Source: Bacteroidia bacterium (GTDB taxonomy: Bacteria > Bacteroidota > Bacteroidia > Cytophagales > Cyclobacteriaceae). From it: a DNA stretch of 53,825 nt. A model generated the notes under the pieces. It made no database searches, had not been told where the DNA came from, and saw nothing but the letters and a program-made list of their open reading frames with translations. The DNA is taken from the NCBI GenBank assembly GCA_030425425.1, contig JAUIAO010000041.1, forward strand, positions 1 to 53,825, given 5' to 3'. This document shows positions 29,760 through 37,131 of the stretch, piece after piece. The translations under genes and the position numbers were made by a program. The first letter of the stretch is position 1. Each line of letters starts with the position of its first letter.

Positions 29760-30430
29760 TGAGTGTCTTTAAAACCAACTTTATTGAGCACACTTAAAAA
29801 GTCATCTCCATCAGGGAACGCCCTGACAGATTCTGGTAAATAAGTATATGCCGCCTGGTCTTTTGAAATTGTATTACCGATTTTAGGTAAAATCCACTTA
29901 AAATAAAAATTGTATAACTGCTTGAAAGGGAATCGTTTTGGTTTTGAAAATTCCAAAATCACTGCCTTCCCACCGGGTTTGAGCACGCGATGCATATCGG
30001 CGAGTCCCTTTTCAAGGTTTTCAAAATTCCTTACGCCAAAAGAAACGATTACTGCATCGAAATTATTGTCATCGAATTGCAAGGCTTCAGAGTCACCACT
30101 GAGTAGCTCTATACGATCATCCAAGCCGCGTTTTTTCATCTTTTCGCGACCGACCGATAACATGCCTTCCGAAATGTCAACACCCGTGACTTTATCAGGG
30201 TTGAGTGCTAGCGCTTCAATCGCAAAATCGCCAGTCCCTGTGGCGATATCCAGAATTTGTTTCGGTTGATCTTTTTTGAGTTGTCGGATCGCTTTTTTGC
30301 GCCAGGCAATGTCTATGCCCAGACTTAGGAAGTGATTAAGAAAATCATACTTTCCGCTGATGTTATCAAACATCGTGGCAACCTGCTCTTTCTTGCTGCC
30401 CTGCTTATCTTTGTAAGGTACTACGCTCAT
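29708..30430 (-). CDS. ubiE: Demethylmenaquinone methyltransferase
   Basis: Final methylation of menaquinone synthesis. At 240 aa (menG/ubiE family) it shows VATMFDNISGKYDFLNHFLSLGIDIAWR, SAM motif I LDIATGTGDFAIEA, VTGVDISEGML, and FGVRNFENLEKGL typical of the family. Bacteroidota use menaquinone, so a menaquinone role is expected. The ATG at 30430 (MSVVPYKDKQ) is preferred over one at 30442. First gene of the ubiE-porT-SDR operon, with its 3' end overlapping porT by 52 nt. Confidence 0.95.
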   Translation of the reverse strand: MSVVPYKDKQGSKKEQVATMFDNISGKYDFLNHFLSLGIDIAWRKKAIRQLKKDQPKQILDIATGTGDFAIEALALNPDKVTGVDISEGMLSVGREKMKKRGLDDRIELLSGDSEALQFDDNNFDAVIVSFGVRNFENLEKGLADMHRVLKPGGKAVILEFSKPKRFPFKQLYNFYFKWILPKIGNTISKDQAAYTYLPESVRAFPDGDDFLSVLNKVGFKDTQCKALTLGISSIYIGTK

Positions 30431-30590
30431 ATTCGCCTGCAATATTAAATATAAACCGTGCGTTTATCTCGATTGTTAAATTTTATTCCATGAATTTGGC
30501 TGGACAACCCGCGTAGACAGAACCGAAATAAAGAACCGAACCTGTCATGAATAAACAAAAAATGAATAGCCATCTAATGAATACATATAC

Positions 30591-31211
30591 ATGGGTGTCA
30601 TAAAATCTGCCGCATTTATTAAAAGCAGTTCTAAGGTGGCTGAATGCCCTCAGCCTACCATTCCGGAATATGCCTTTATCGGAAGGTCCAACGTTGGAAA
30701 ATCAAGTTTGATCAACCTGCTAACCAACCAAAATAAGCTGGCGAAGGTTTCGTCTAAACCTGGTAAAACGCAACTGATCAACCATTTTTTGATCAACGAA
30801 GAGTGGTATTTAGTAGATCTGCCAGGGTATGGATGGGCCAAGGTGAGCAAAACGCAGAAAGCATCATGGAAGCAGATGATCAATGAGTATTTTTTCCAGC
30901 GAGAAAATCTTGTAAACGTATTTGTATTAATTGATTCGCGACATGAGCCTCAGAAAAACGATCTGGAGTTTGTAGATTCTTTGGGTCAGATGGGATTACC
31001 TATTTCTCTGATTTTCACGAAAGTGGATAAAAAAGGAGCAAACAAGGCTCAATCCAATGTGGCGCTTTTCAGAAAAGCCATGAAGCGTACGTGGGAGGAA
31101 GTTCCTCCACATTTTCTTTCAAGCACTGTGACTGGCCATGGTAGGGATGAAGTGTTGCAATACATTGATCAAATCAATCTTCAGATCCGGCAAAATGGAG
31201 CGGTGAATTAA
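30591..31211 (+). CDS. engB: Ribosome biogenesis GTPase EngB/YihA/YsxC
   Basis: Essential GTPase for 50S ribosome assembly. 206 aa. G1 is GRSNVGKSSLIN at about residues 32-43, G3 is DLPGYGWA, G4 is TKVDK, and the switch region KPGKTQLINHF precedes G3, all typical of the TrmE-Era-EngA-YihA group. Divergent from ubiE with a 160-nt gap that shows no gene. Confidence 0.96.
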   Translation: MGVIKSAAFIKSSSKVAECPQPTIPEYAFIGRSNVGKSSLINLLTNQNKLAKVSSKPGKTQLINHFLINEEWYLVDLPGYGWAKVSKTQKASWKQMINEYFFQRENLVNVFVLIDSRHEPQKNDLEFVDSLGQMGLPISLIFTKVDKKGANKAQSNVALFRKAMKRTWEEVPPHFLSSTVTGHGRDEVLQYIDQINLQIRQNGAVN

Positions 31212-31228
31212 AAAATAACTACGAGGTT

Positions 31229-31257
31229 TTTGTAATCTCTTCCAATCTCTATTTTTG
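31229..31257 (+). promoter_or_regulatory. Bacteroidota-type promoter upstream of the DUF5606 gene
   Basis: TTTG (31229-31232) and TATTTTTG (31250-31257) are separated by 17 nt, matching the TTG / TAnnTTTG pattern at the short end of its spacing. The start codon of the DUF5606 gene is 22 nt further on. Confidence 0.6.
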
Positions 31258-31279
31258 CATCCAATTAGACAATATACTT

Positions 31280-31732
31280 ATGGAGTTTAGCGATATAGCA
31301 GCCGTATCTGGCAAAGGGGGTTTATTCAAAATTTTATCACCAACCCGAACAGGGGTGATCCTGGAGGCCATGGATGGAAGTAAAAAGAAAATGATTGCCA
31401 ATATGCAATCAAAGGTTTCTATTCTTTCGGACATTTCGATTTATACCACCACAGAAGAAGGTGCTGTGCCGCTCTCTGATGTGATGAAGAAAATCCATGC
31501 GGAGTTTGATGGAGACACAGGCTTAAGCTCTACTTCGGATCCTGATGAGTTGAAGTCATTTTTGAAATTCATTCTTCCCGATTATGATGAGTCAAGAGTG
31601 TATGTTTCTGATATCAAGAAACTGGTAAGCTGGTATAAGTCATTGGTAGAGGTGGCTCCAGAGGTGCTAAAGGAAGATGAAGCAGGAAGCAAAGAAGAAA
31701 AAGCAGAAACATCTGACAAACCAGATTCTTAA
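31280..31732 (+). CDS. DUF5606 family protein
   Basis: 150 aa. The N-terminal half matches my memory of the Bacteroidota-restricted DUF5606 family: DIAAVSGKGGLFKILSPTRTG, then ANMQSKVSILSDISIYT and PLSDVMKKI. The C-terminal 25 residues are charged and probably disordered (KEDEAGSKEEKAETSDK). No signal peptide, so cytoplasmic. Function is unknown. Its stop codon is directly followed by the thioesterase start, suggesting coupled translation; a well-formed promoter precedes it. Confidence 0.85.
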   Translation: MEFSDIAAVSGKGGLFKILSPTRTGVILEAMDGSKKKMIANMQSKVSILSDISIYTTTEEGAVPLSDVMKKIHAEFDGDTGLSSTSDPDELKSFLKFILPDYDESRVYVSDIKKLVSWYKSLVEVAPEVLKEDEAGSKEEKAETSDKPDS

Positions 31733-32170
31733 TTGAAACCTTTCGAACAAGAATTTCAGGTAATTTGGGCAGATTTGGATCCCAATGCTCATCTCAGACA
31801 TACGGCATATAACAATTATGCAGCTCAGGTAAGGGCTGCACTTTTTGATCACCTCGGATTACCGCTTGCAAAATTTGTCGCTTCTGGTGTCGGTGTAATT
31901 CTTTTTCATGAAGACACCACTTTCAAAAAGGAAGTGCTTATGAATGAGAAGATTACAGTGGATTGTGCAGCGGTTGGTTTTAGAAAAGATTATAAAATCT
32001 GGAAGTTTCGTCACAATATCAGAAAGGCAAATGGTGATGTTGCATGCACTATTCTGGTGACCGGTGCATTTATGAATCTTAAAGAAAGGAAAGTGGCACC
32101 TCCACCTCCTGAAATGATAGAAGTAATCAAGAATGTGCCACTAACAGAGGATTTTGAGTGGTTGGATTAG
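31733..32170 (+). CDS. Acyl-CoA thioesterase, hotdog fold
   Basis: 145-aa protein of the 4-hydroxybenzoyl-CoA thioesterase/YbgC type. The key stretch VIWADLDPNAHLRHTAYNNYAAQVR corresponds to the family's catalytic Asp region (D-x-x-x-H-x-x-x-x-Y). It begins with a TTG codon placed immediately after the DUF5606 stop; no ATG is available before the conserved region, so the TTG start is likely real. It would hydrolyse acyl-CoA thioesters in the cytoplasm; the substrate is not known. Its 3' end is 21 nt from the convergent STN/repeat-protein gene. Confidence 0.87.
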   Translation: MKPFEQEFQVIWADLDPNAHLRHTAYNNYAAQVRAALFDHLGLPLAKFVASGVGVILFHEDTTFKKEVLMNEKITVDCAAVGFRKDYKIWKFRHNIRKANGDVACTILVTGAFMNLKERKVAPPPPEMIEVIKNVPLTEDFEWLD

Positions 32171-32191
32171 CAACCACTCTCTACTATTGTT

Positions 32192-34006
32192 CTAAAATCT
32201 TATTCCTAGATTATAGCCAATCCAAATTTTAATATTTACTCCAGATTCATCTGTGGCATCCCAGATTGTCTGCGGAGCTATGTCTGAGCCAATCAATCCT
32301 GTTTCTGTGTCCTCATGTTTTGATGTCATCAGGTTGAAAGTAGGTCCAGCAAAAATCCCAAAACTTCCAAAGTGCATGCTTCCCAGTAATCTAAATTTAG
32401 AGAGGATATTTAATTCATAATCCGAAGAAAATCCTTTTGGAAACTCCTGCTCTACAACATAATAAGCGAGCAGGTCAGTGTTTACTCGTATGAATCGGTC
32501 TCCCCACTGACTTCCAAAACCATAGCCGTAAGCCCAGCGGTTTTTGTAATCTGTCTCGTAAGCAAAAGCGAATAAATTGTGGAACCTTTTTGCCCCTAGT
32601 TTGATGATGGCGTTGGCCTGAAAATCTTCGGCATAAAATAATTCCAGATCATAATATCCATTCCTTTTCACCACACTCAAAAAACCAATTGGTGCTCCAT
32701 CCATCTCATCTGCGATATTGATGAATCCGATTTGTGATCCTTTCACTCTTCTGGCAATATTCACAAAAGGAGCGATTTGTGATCCATCCACATCTCGAGC
32801 AGAGTTAATAAAACCAGATACCTGTCCTCCTTTGATATTCCCTGCGCTATTCAGAAATCCGGCTACCTGTAGTCCAATGGCATCACCTTGCTGCACATTC
32901 ATAAACCCTGCAATCTGCGGACCGTGAAGATCTCGAGCCACATTCATAAAGCCGGCAATCTGTCCAAAATGCACCTGGCCTCTTGCCGCGTTTAGCCCGC
33001 CGGCTACCTGAAATCCTGTTTCAAAACCATTGACAACATTTACTACACCAGAAAGCTGGGCACCAATCATACTTTGATCAGTAAAGTTGACAATACCGGC
33101 AATCTGACTTCCCAGCACATCGTCTTTGGAAATATTTACTGCCCCGGCTATCTGAGAGCCGGAAGTAGTACCGGTGACGATATTAGTGACTCCAGCAAGC
33201 TGCATTCCTTCTACTTTTCCATCCGTGATATTGGTGATTCCCGACATTTCAAAACCAGTTAAGCCACCTGAATATCCAGCTATAAAGTGTGCTGAAAACT
33301 TATTTACATATTGTCCTGCCAAATAGCTATTGGTGCTAAATGGATAAAATAGCCCTAAATGAAATAAAGTGTGTTTGAGGTCATTTCCAGCAGGGTAAAT
33401 GGTGTCAGTGATCACAGTGGCCTTCTCTTGTTTATCAGTTTCGGAAACCTCCAGCGTCAGACTGTCCTGGCCGAGTAGAGTGATAGTAGGTTTGAAATCA
33501 GTACTTGCAGTAATGATTGGCTCTGCAGGTTCACTCATTGAGGGAGATGGGTCTAGTACCTCCAGTACCACTGCCTTGGCGATGGTATCTGTCTTTTCTT
33601 CAATTAAGACTGTTTCATTGTTGATTTGCCTTGTGGTGTCTTCAGGAACTAATTCTTCGTTCTTTTTTTCCTGGACTTTTTCCACTTCTTGGGTCTTAGG
33701 AGAAGGCTTTTTCTTTATAATAATTTTTCCATTGTGCTCTAGATACGTTAGCTCTAGCGAACCAAGTACATTGTCTAACGCCTGACTCAATGTAATCCCG
33801 TCAAAATCTAGATCTACTTTGGTATTGGGTAATTCGTTATTGAGGTAAGAAAAATTGATGTCATAAGCTTCAGACAAGTCATTTAAAATGTATTCAATAG
33901 ACTGGTTTGTTGATTTATATGATATTTTTTGACCCATATCCTGCGCGATGACAGATTGGAGTAGTGCTATGATACATAGCAAAAAAATGATGTAAAACTT
34001 ATTCAT
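32192..34006 (-). CDS. Secreted STN-domain protein with 13 glycine/asparagine-rich surface repeats
   Basis: 604 aa. Signal peptide (FYIIFLLCIIALLQSVIAQ), then an STN-type domain (residues about 25-100: SIEYILNDLSEAYDINFSYL, then ITLSQALDNVLGSLELTYLE), a hydrophilic Glu/Thr-rich linker (101-200), and an array of about 13 repeats (251-450). Repeat consensus is G-x-Q-[ILV]-[AS]-G-[FV]-x-N, one every 14-16 residues, as in LA_2272-type surface repeat proteins. The last 150 residues resemble outer-membrane strands and end in phenylalanine (GYNLGIRF). It lies 6 nt after fecR and in line with a sigma factor gene. The STN domain usually passes a signal to FecR, so this looks like the surface member of that signalling set. 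Whether it takes up anything is unknown. Confidence 0.82.
   Translation of the reverse strand: MNKFYIIFLLCIIALLQSVIAQDMGQKISYKSTNQSIEYILNDLSEAYDINFSYLNNELPNTKVDLDFDGITLSQALDNVLGSLELTYLEHNGKIIIKKKPSPKTQEVEKVQEKKNEELVPEDTTRQINNETVLIEEKTDTIAKAVVLEVLDPSPSMSEPAEPIITASTDFKPTITLLGQDSLTLEVSETDKQEKATVITDTIYPAGNDLKHTLFHLGLFYPFSTNSYLAGQYVNKFSAHFIAGYSGGLTGFEMSGITNITDGKVEGMQLAGVTNIVTGTTSGSQIAGAVNISKDDVLGSQIAGIVNFTDQSMIGAQLSGVVNVVNGFETGFQVAGGLNAARGQVHFGQIAGFMNVARDLHGPQIAGFMNVQQGDAIGLQVAGFLNSAGNIKGGQVSGFINSARDVDGSQIAPFVNIARRVKGSQIGFINIADEMDGAPIGFLSVVKRNGYYDLELFYAEDFQANAIIKLGAKRFHNLFAFAYETDYKNRWAYGYGFGSQWGDRFIRVNTDLLAYYVVEQEFPKGFSSDYELNILSKFRLLGSMHFGSFGIFAGPTFNLMTSKHEDTETGLIGSDIAPQTIWDATDESGVNIKIWIGYNLGIRF
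32657..33256 (-). repeat. Array of about 13 coding repeats of 14-16 codons
   Basis: Within the STN protein, residues 251-450 repeat the pattern GxQ(I/V/L)(A/S)GxxN. Examples are GMQLAGVTNIVTG, GSQIAGIVNFTDQ, GFQVAGGLNAARG, GPQIAGFMNVQQG and GGQVSGFINSARD. Spacing shrinks from 16 residues at the start to 15 and then 14 at the end. The regular step suggests a beta-solenoid or stacked hairpins. Confidence 0.85.
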
Positions 34007-34012
34007 GATCGG

Positions 34013-34909
34013 TTATTTACAAGGTGTTCCTGATATTTTGATTTGGTTTGATGTATATGTGATTTCAAGATCTCCTGTGAGGCGCAGTATTTCCAATACT
34101 TCGTCCAAAGACTGATGATCAAATGATGTTGTATATCTACACTTACTCAGAGACTGATCTATTTTGATTTCCTTACGGTAGTGTTCAGAGAGCTTCTGAG
34201 CTATTTCTGTCAAAGGATCATTGGAGAATGTTAAAACCTGGTTTTGCCATGATCGGAAGTTTTGGTCTTCAATAGTTTTTTTGGAAATGGGCTGATTTAC
34301 AATTTTGGTTTCTATTTCAGCTTCCTCACCGGGAATCAAAAGAATTTGGTGATCTGGTTTTTTTCTTTGTTCTACAGCTACCTTGCCGGTGGCTACCTGC
34401 ACTTTTACATTTCCTGTTTTTTCCTCGCGCACATTAAATGAAGTACCTAAAACAGTGATTTTGGAGGTCTCTGTCAGTACAGTAAAAGGTTGTCCATTCA
34501 TTTTTGAAACTTCGAAAAACGCTTCGCCCTTGAGCACGATTTCTCGATTTTGCAGAAAATCATCTGCATAGCTTATTGATGATAGGGCATTTATCCACAC
34601 CTGGCTGCCATCGGCAAGGGTGACTGATTTTACAGTATCTTCAGCTGATACTAATTTTATCTTGGGCCGATGAATTTGGGAGTAATTCCAAATCATCCAA
34701 GAACACATCACTAGCAAAGAGACAGTCGCCGCGATTTTCCAATATCCAATAGATTTAGAGCGATTTTCCTGAGCTTTTCTCATCAGATTTTCCCAGGCTC
34801 TATCAGTATCCGGGTTGAATTCCTGTTCTGATAAATGAGTTTTACTCCAGACTTTTTTTAGTTCGGCGGATCCTAATTCAGGATCTTTTTTATTTGATTG
34901 ATTATCCAT
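34013..34909 (-). CDS. FecR-family anti-sigma factor
   Basis: 298 aa. Cytoplasmic N-terminus (residues 1-75) for sigma binding, one membrane span (WKIAATVSLLVMCSWMIW), then a periplasmic FecR domain (VTLADGSQVWINALSSISYADDF, LKGEAFFEVSKMNGQPFTVLT, ITVLGTSFNVR). The C-terminal part resembles the STN-like DUF4974 domain (PLTEIAQKLSEHYRKEIKI, LDEVLEILRLTGDLEITY). It likely receives a signal from the STN-repeat protein encoded 6 nt downstream and controls the sigma factor encoded 56 nt upstream. Confidence 0.94.
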   Translation of the reverse strand: MDNQSNKKDPELGSAELKKVWSKTHLSEQEFNPDTDRAWENLMRKAQENRSKSIGYWKIAATVSLLVMCSWMIWNYSQIHRPKIKLVSAEDTVKSVTLADGSQVWINALSSISYADDFLQNREIVLKGEAFFEVSKMNGQPFTVLTETSKITVLGTSFNVREEKTGNVKVQVATGKVAVEQRKKPDHQILLIPGEEAEIETKIVNQPISKKTIEDQNFRSWQNQVLTFSNDPLTEIAQKLSEHYRKEIKIDQSLSKCRYTTSFDHQSLDEVLEILRLTGDLEITYTSNQIKISGTPCK

Positions 34910-34965
34910 GTCTATATGAATAAATGAGAATTAGGAGGGGAACCCTACCTCGAAATAGAAAAAAC

Positions 34966-35487
34966 TTAGAAAAAAATATAAAAAAGAAGCAGCGACAAAT
35001 ATTCCTGCAGATGAATGCGAAGGAGTTTTAATGACTTGGTCATGTGCTTTTCTACCCCTTTTATAGAAATGTTTAATTCTGCCGCGATTTCTTTGTAGGT
35101 CATTTCTTCGTACCTCGCCAAGGTGAAAACCAACCGGGAGCGTTCTGGTAACAATTTGATTCCGGCAAGTACTTTTTGCTGTAGTTCTTGGGTCATTAGG
35201 TTTTCATCTGAGAGTTTTTGATCTGAGATGTCTGGTTGATGATTTTCCGCTATTGTAAGCGTAGGAGCTTTTAATTGCTGTAGCGCTTCATGAAAACATG
35301 CCTTTTTCAAGTAAAATATAAATCGATCATCGAATTCCAGTTGGTTTCTTTTTTGCCAAATCTTCAAGAATACATTCTGTACCAAATCTTCAGACAGGTC
35401 GGGATCTCGTAATATTCTATTGACTCCTCTGCATAGGAATGCATAGTGATCTTTGAAATATGCTTCAAACCGATCTTCAGGACTCAT
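34966..35487 (-). CDS. ECF RNA polymerase sigma factor, FecI-like
   Basis: 173 aa. Sigma region 2 spans about residues 8-75 (PDLSEDLVQNVFLKIWQKR) and region 4 about 105-165 (LPERSRLVFTLARYEEMTYKEIAAELNISIKGVEKHM), with the helix-turn-helix in the latter. The C-terminal tail is unusually hydrophobic (LSLLLFYIFF), a trait seen in many Bacteroidota FecI-like factors. First gene of sigma-fecR-STN protein on the minus strand; it probably directs transcription of this operon and perhaps of distant targets. Confidence 0.94.
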   Translation of the reverse strand: MSPEDRFEAYFKDHYAFLCRGVNRILRDPDLSEDLVQNVFLKIWQKRNQLEFDDRFIFYLKKACFHEALQQLKAPTLTIAENHQPDISDQKLSDENLMTQELQQKVLAGIKLLPERSRLVFTLARYEEMTYKEIAAELNISIKGVEKHMTKSLKLLRIHLQEYLSLLLFYIFF

Positions 35488-35564
35488 GAGTGTAAATCTA
35501 TATGCAGTTGCTCAAATAGAACGATGATTTTAGCTGGTGAACTAGCGAATTATGATAAGCGGGG

Positions 35565-35572
35565 TAAGTTTG
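35565..35572 (+). promoter_or_regulatory. -7 element TAAGTTTG just before the 109-aa protein gene
   Basis: TAAGTTTG matches TAnnTTTG and ends 4 nt before the ATG at 35577. If used, transcription would begin at or inside the start codon, giving a leaderless mRNA. No -33 TTG at a good distance was found. Confidence 0.4.
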
Positions 35573-35576
35573 TGAA

Positions 35577-35906
35577 ATGAGTAAAGAAGTTAGTCAGTTG
35601 CAATTGGCACAACAAAGTTTTGACCTGATCAAAAAGGATCTTGGCCTGGCCGAAGAATCTTTGATGCTGGAAGAGCAGGATGCTTTTGAGAGATTGCATC
35701 AAAAACTGACCTCCATAGTACAGTATTTATTGGACAAAGATTTTGGCAGATTGCTGAATGCTATGTATCGTATTGATATATCGGAGCATCAAGTGAAAGA
35801 TATTTTAAATTTTGGAAAGCCAGATCAGATTGCGTCCGAACTGGCTAAATCCATTATTGAGAGAGAAAAACAAAAAGTAATTACACGAATCAAATACTCC
35901 CGTTAA
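35577..35906 (+). CDS. Conserved-looking hypothetical cytoplasmic protein (109 aa)
   Basis: A helical, acidic-to-neutral protein with no signal peptide or membrane span. Readable stretches are QQSFDLIKKDLGLAEESLMLEEQDAFERL, then IVQYLLDKDFGRLLNAMYRIDISEHQVKDILNF, ending with a basic tail (REKQKVITRIKYSR). Good codon structure and a clean start and stop between divergent sigma factor and convergent fbp genes argue that it is real. I associate such proteins with Cytophagales genomes but recognise no function. Confidence 0.75.
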   Translation: MSKEVSQLQLAQQSFDLIKKDLGLAEESLMLEEQDAFERLHQKLTSIVQYLLDKDFGRLLNAMYRIDISEHQVKDILNFGKPDQIASELAKSIIEREKQKVITRIKYSR

Positions 35907-35915
35907 GAGTAGATT

Positions 35916-35964
35916 AAAAAAAAACTACCCAGAAGTGGGTAAAAAAACTACCATATTTTGGGTA
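35916..35964 (-). terminator. Tandem duplicated terminator downstream of fbp
   Basis: On the minus strand two hairpin-plus-T units occur in series. The first is TACC/GGTA (35964-35949) followed by G and T7. The second is TACCCA/TGGGTA with loop CTTC (35941-35926) followed by G and T9. The units look like diverged copies of one sequence. They would end fbp transcripts roughly 90-140 nt past the stop codon. Confidence 0.65.
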
Positions 35965-35989
35965 TTTATAAAACTTGAAATTATCTTTG
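35957..35989 (+). promoter_or_regulatory. Bacteroidota-type promoter in the gap before the fbp 3' end
   Basis: TTTG (35957-35960) and TATCTTTG (35982-35989) lie 21 nt apart on the plus strand, a full match to the TTG / TAnnTTTG pattern. No coding region follows on the plus strand before the terminator at 36021-36054, so it points to a short non-coding transcript. Confidence 0.55.
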
Positions 35990-35995
35990 AGTGAT

Positions 35996-36054
35996 TAGTT
36001 AATCATTATGGCGGTGAATGCCCCGCATTTCTTCTTAGAGTGCGGGGTTTTTTT
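35996..36054 (+). ncRNA. Candidate small RNA of about 60 nt
   Basis: Start is set about 7 nt after the -7 element at 35982-35989; the end is set by the terminator hairpin and T-run at 36021-36054. The RNA would have a short unstructured 5' part and a GC-rich 3' hairpin, and its last two bases touch the fbp stop codon on the opposite strand. The same terminator could instead simply end the 109-aa gene's mRNA. No known RNA family is recognised. Confidence 0.4.
36021..36054 (+). terminator. Intrinsic terminator, plus strand
   Basis: CCCCGCA (36021-36027) pairs perfectly with TGCGGGG (36041-36047) across a 13-nt loop, followed by seven T residues. The T-run overlaps the stop codon of fbp on the opposite strand. 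It serves the 109-aa gene, the candidate small RNA, or both. Confidence 0.88.
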
Positions 36055-37057
36055 ATGCCTCAATTTTTTCCTGAACAAACTGTAAAACCCTCTCTACCAT
36101 GCTCTTAGAGCCGATATAGAACGGCGTGCGTTGGTGGAAAGTAGTAGGTTGAATCTCCAAAATTCGATTTTTACCGTCAGTAGCCATACCCCCCGCTTGT
36201 TCGGCGATAAAGGCCAAAGCATTACACTCATAGAGCAATCTAAGCTTACCATCTTTAGCTTTTTGGGTATTTGGATAAAGATAAACTCCCCCTTTGAGCA
36301 TGTTTCTGTGATAATCCGCTACTAGCGAACCAATATATCTCGCAGTAAGTCCTTCTTCTTTGCACCAGTCTGTATAGTCTTTAATAGCCTGATCAAACTG
36401 GTGATAACTACCTTCGTTGATGGAGTAGATTTGACCGTCTTCCGGGCAGCTCATGTTGGTATGTGATAAAACAAACTCTCCAAGTGAAGGCTCCAGTGTA
36501 AATCCATTGACCCCATGACCAGTTGTGTATACCAACATAGTAGAGGAACCGTAAAGAATATAACCAGCAGCTACTTGTTCTGTGCCAGGCTGTAATATGT
36601 CTTCTTCGTTTACCGGACCACCGACGGGCGACTTTCTTCTGTAGATCGAAAAAATAGTACCGATAGATACATTCACATCGATATTAGACGAGCCATCCAG
36701 TGGGTCAATGGCTACAATATATCTGCAATGTGGGTTGAGGTGCACAATCTCCTCGTCCTCTTCGCTCACCACTGCACATACCTGACCACCGTTTCTCAGC
36801 GCTCGTATAAATCGAATATTGGCTATTACATCAAGTTTCTGCTGATCTTCTCCTTGTACGTTTTTCGATCCATATGCACCGGCTATGTCCAGGAGACCAG
36901 ATTTATTGACTTCACGATTGACAATCTTGCCAGCGAGGGCAATGTCTCGTAATAACTGTGATAACTCTCCGGTTGCGAATTCAAACTCGTCTTGCTTTTT
37001 CTTAATAAAGCGATCAAGTGTGGTGCCAATCGGCAGACCTAAGCTAATTTTGTCCAT
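36053..37057 (-). CDS. fbp: Fructose-1,6-bisphosphatase, class I
   Basis: Gluconeogenic enzyme hydrolysing fructose-1,6-bisphosphate to fructose-6-phosphate. 334 aa. Metal and substrate residues are in VSEEDEE and [20 protein letters not shown]; the sugar-phosphate site includes NEGSYHQF and [13 protein letters not shown]-like motif [18 protein letters not shown]. The start at 37057 ([17 protein letters not shown]) is preferred over an upstream frame start at 37093. Divergent from lysC with a 74-nt intergenic region, and carrying a candidate minus-strand -7 element. Confidence 0.97.
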   Translation of the reverse strand: MDKISLGLPIGTTLDRFIKKKQDEFEFATGELSQLLRDIALAGKIVNREVNKSGLLDIAGAYGSKNVQGEDQQKLDVIANIRFIRALRNGGQVCAVVSEEDEEIVHLNPHCRYIVAIDPLDGSSNIDVNVSIGTIFSIYRRKSPVGGPVNEEDILQPGTEQVAAGYILYGSSTMLVYTTGHGVNGFTLEPSLGEFVLSHTNMSCPEDGQIYSINEGSYHQFDQAIKDYTDWCKEEGLTARYIGSLVADYHRNMLKGGVYLYPNTQKAKDGKLRLLYECNALAFIAEQAGGMATDGKNRILEIQPTTFHQRTPFYIGSKSMVERVLQFVQEKIEA

Positions 37058-37090
37058 TATGTCAGTAAAAGGTTTGCATTTTAAAAAGTG

Positions 37091-37098
37091 CAAATGTA
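37091..37098 (-). promoter_or_regulatory. -7 element TACATTTG upstream of fbp
   Basis: On the minus strand TACATTTG fits TAnnTTTG, 33 nt before the fbp start codon. The -33 region lacks a clear TTG. The divergent lysC gene has only an imperfect -7 candidate (AACGTTTG) close to its ATG. Confidence 0.45.
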
Positions 37099-37131
37099 AA
37101 ACCTTTTGGTTTAACTGAAAACGTTTGCAGT

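Noticed and set aside
32192-35487. The sigma/FecR unit as part of a polysaccharide utilisation locus
   Set aside because: No SusC/SusD pair, glycoside hydrolase or sulfatase is nearby; the third gene lacks a receptor barrel.
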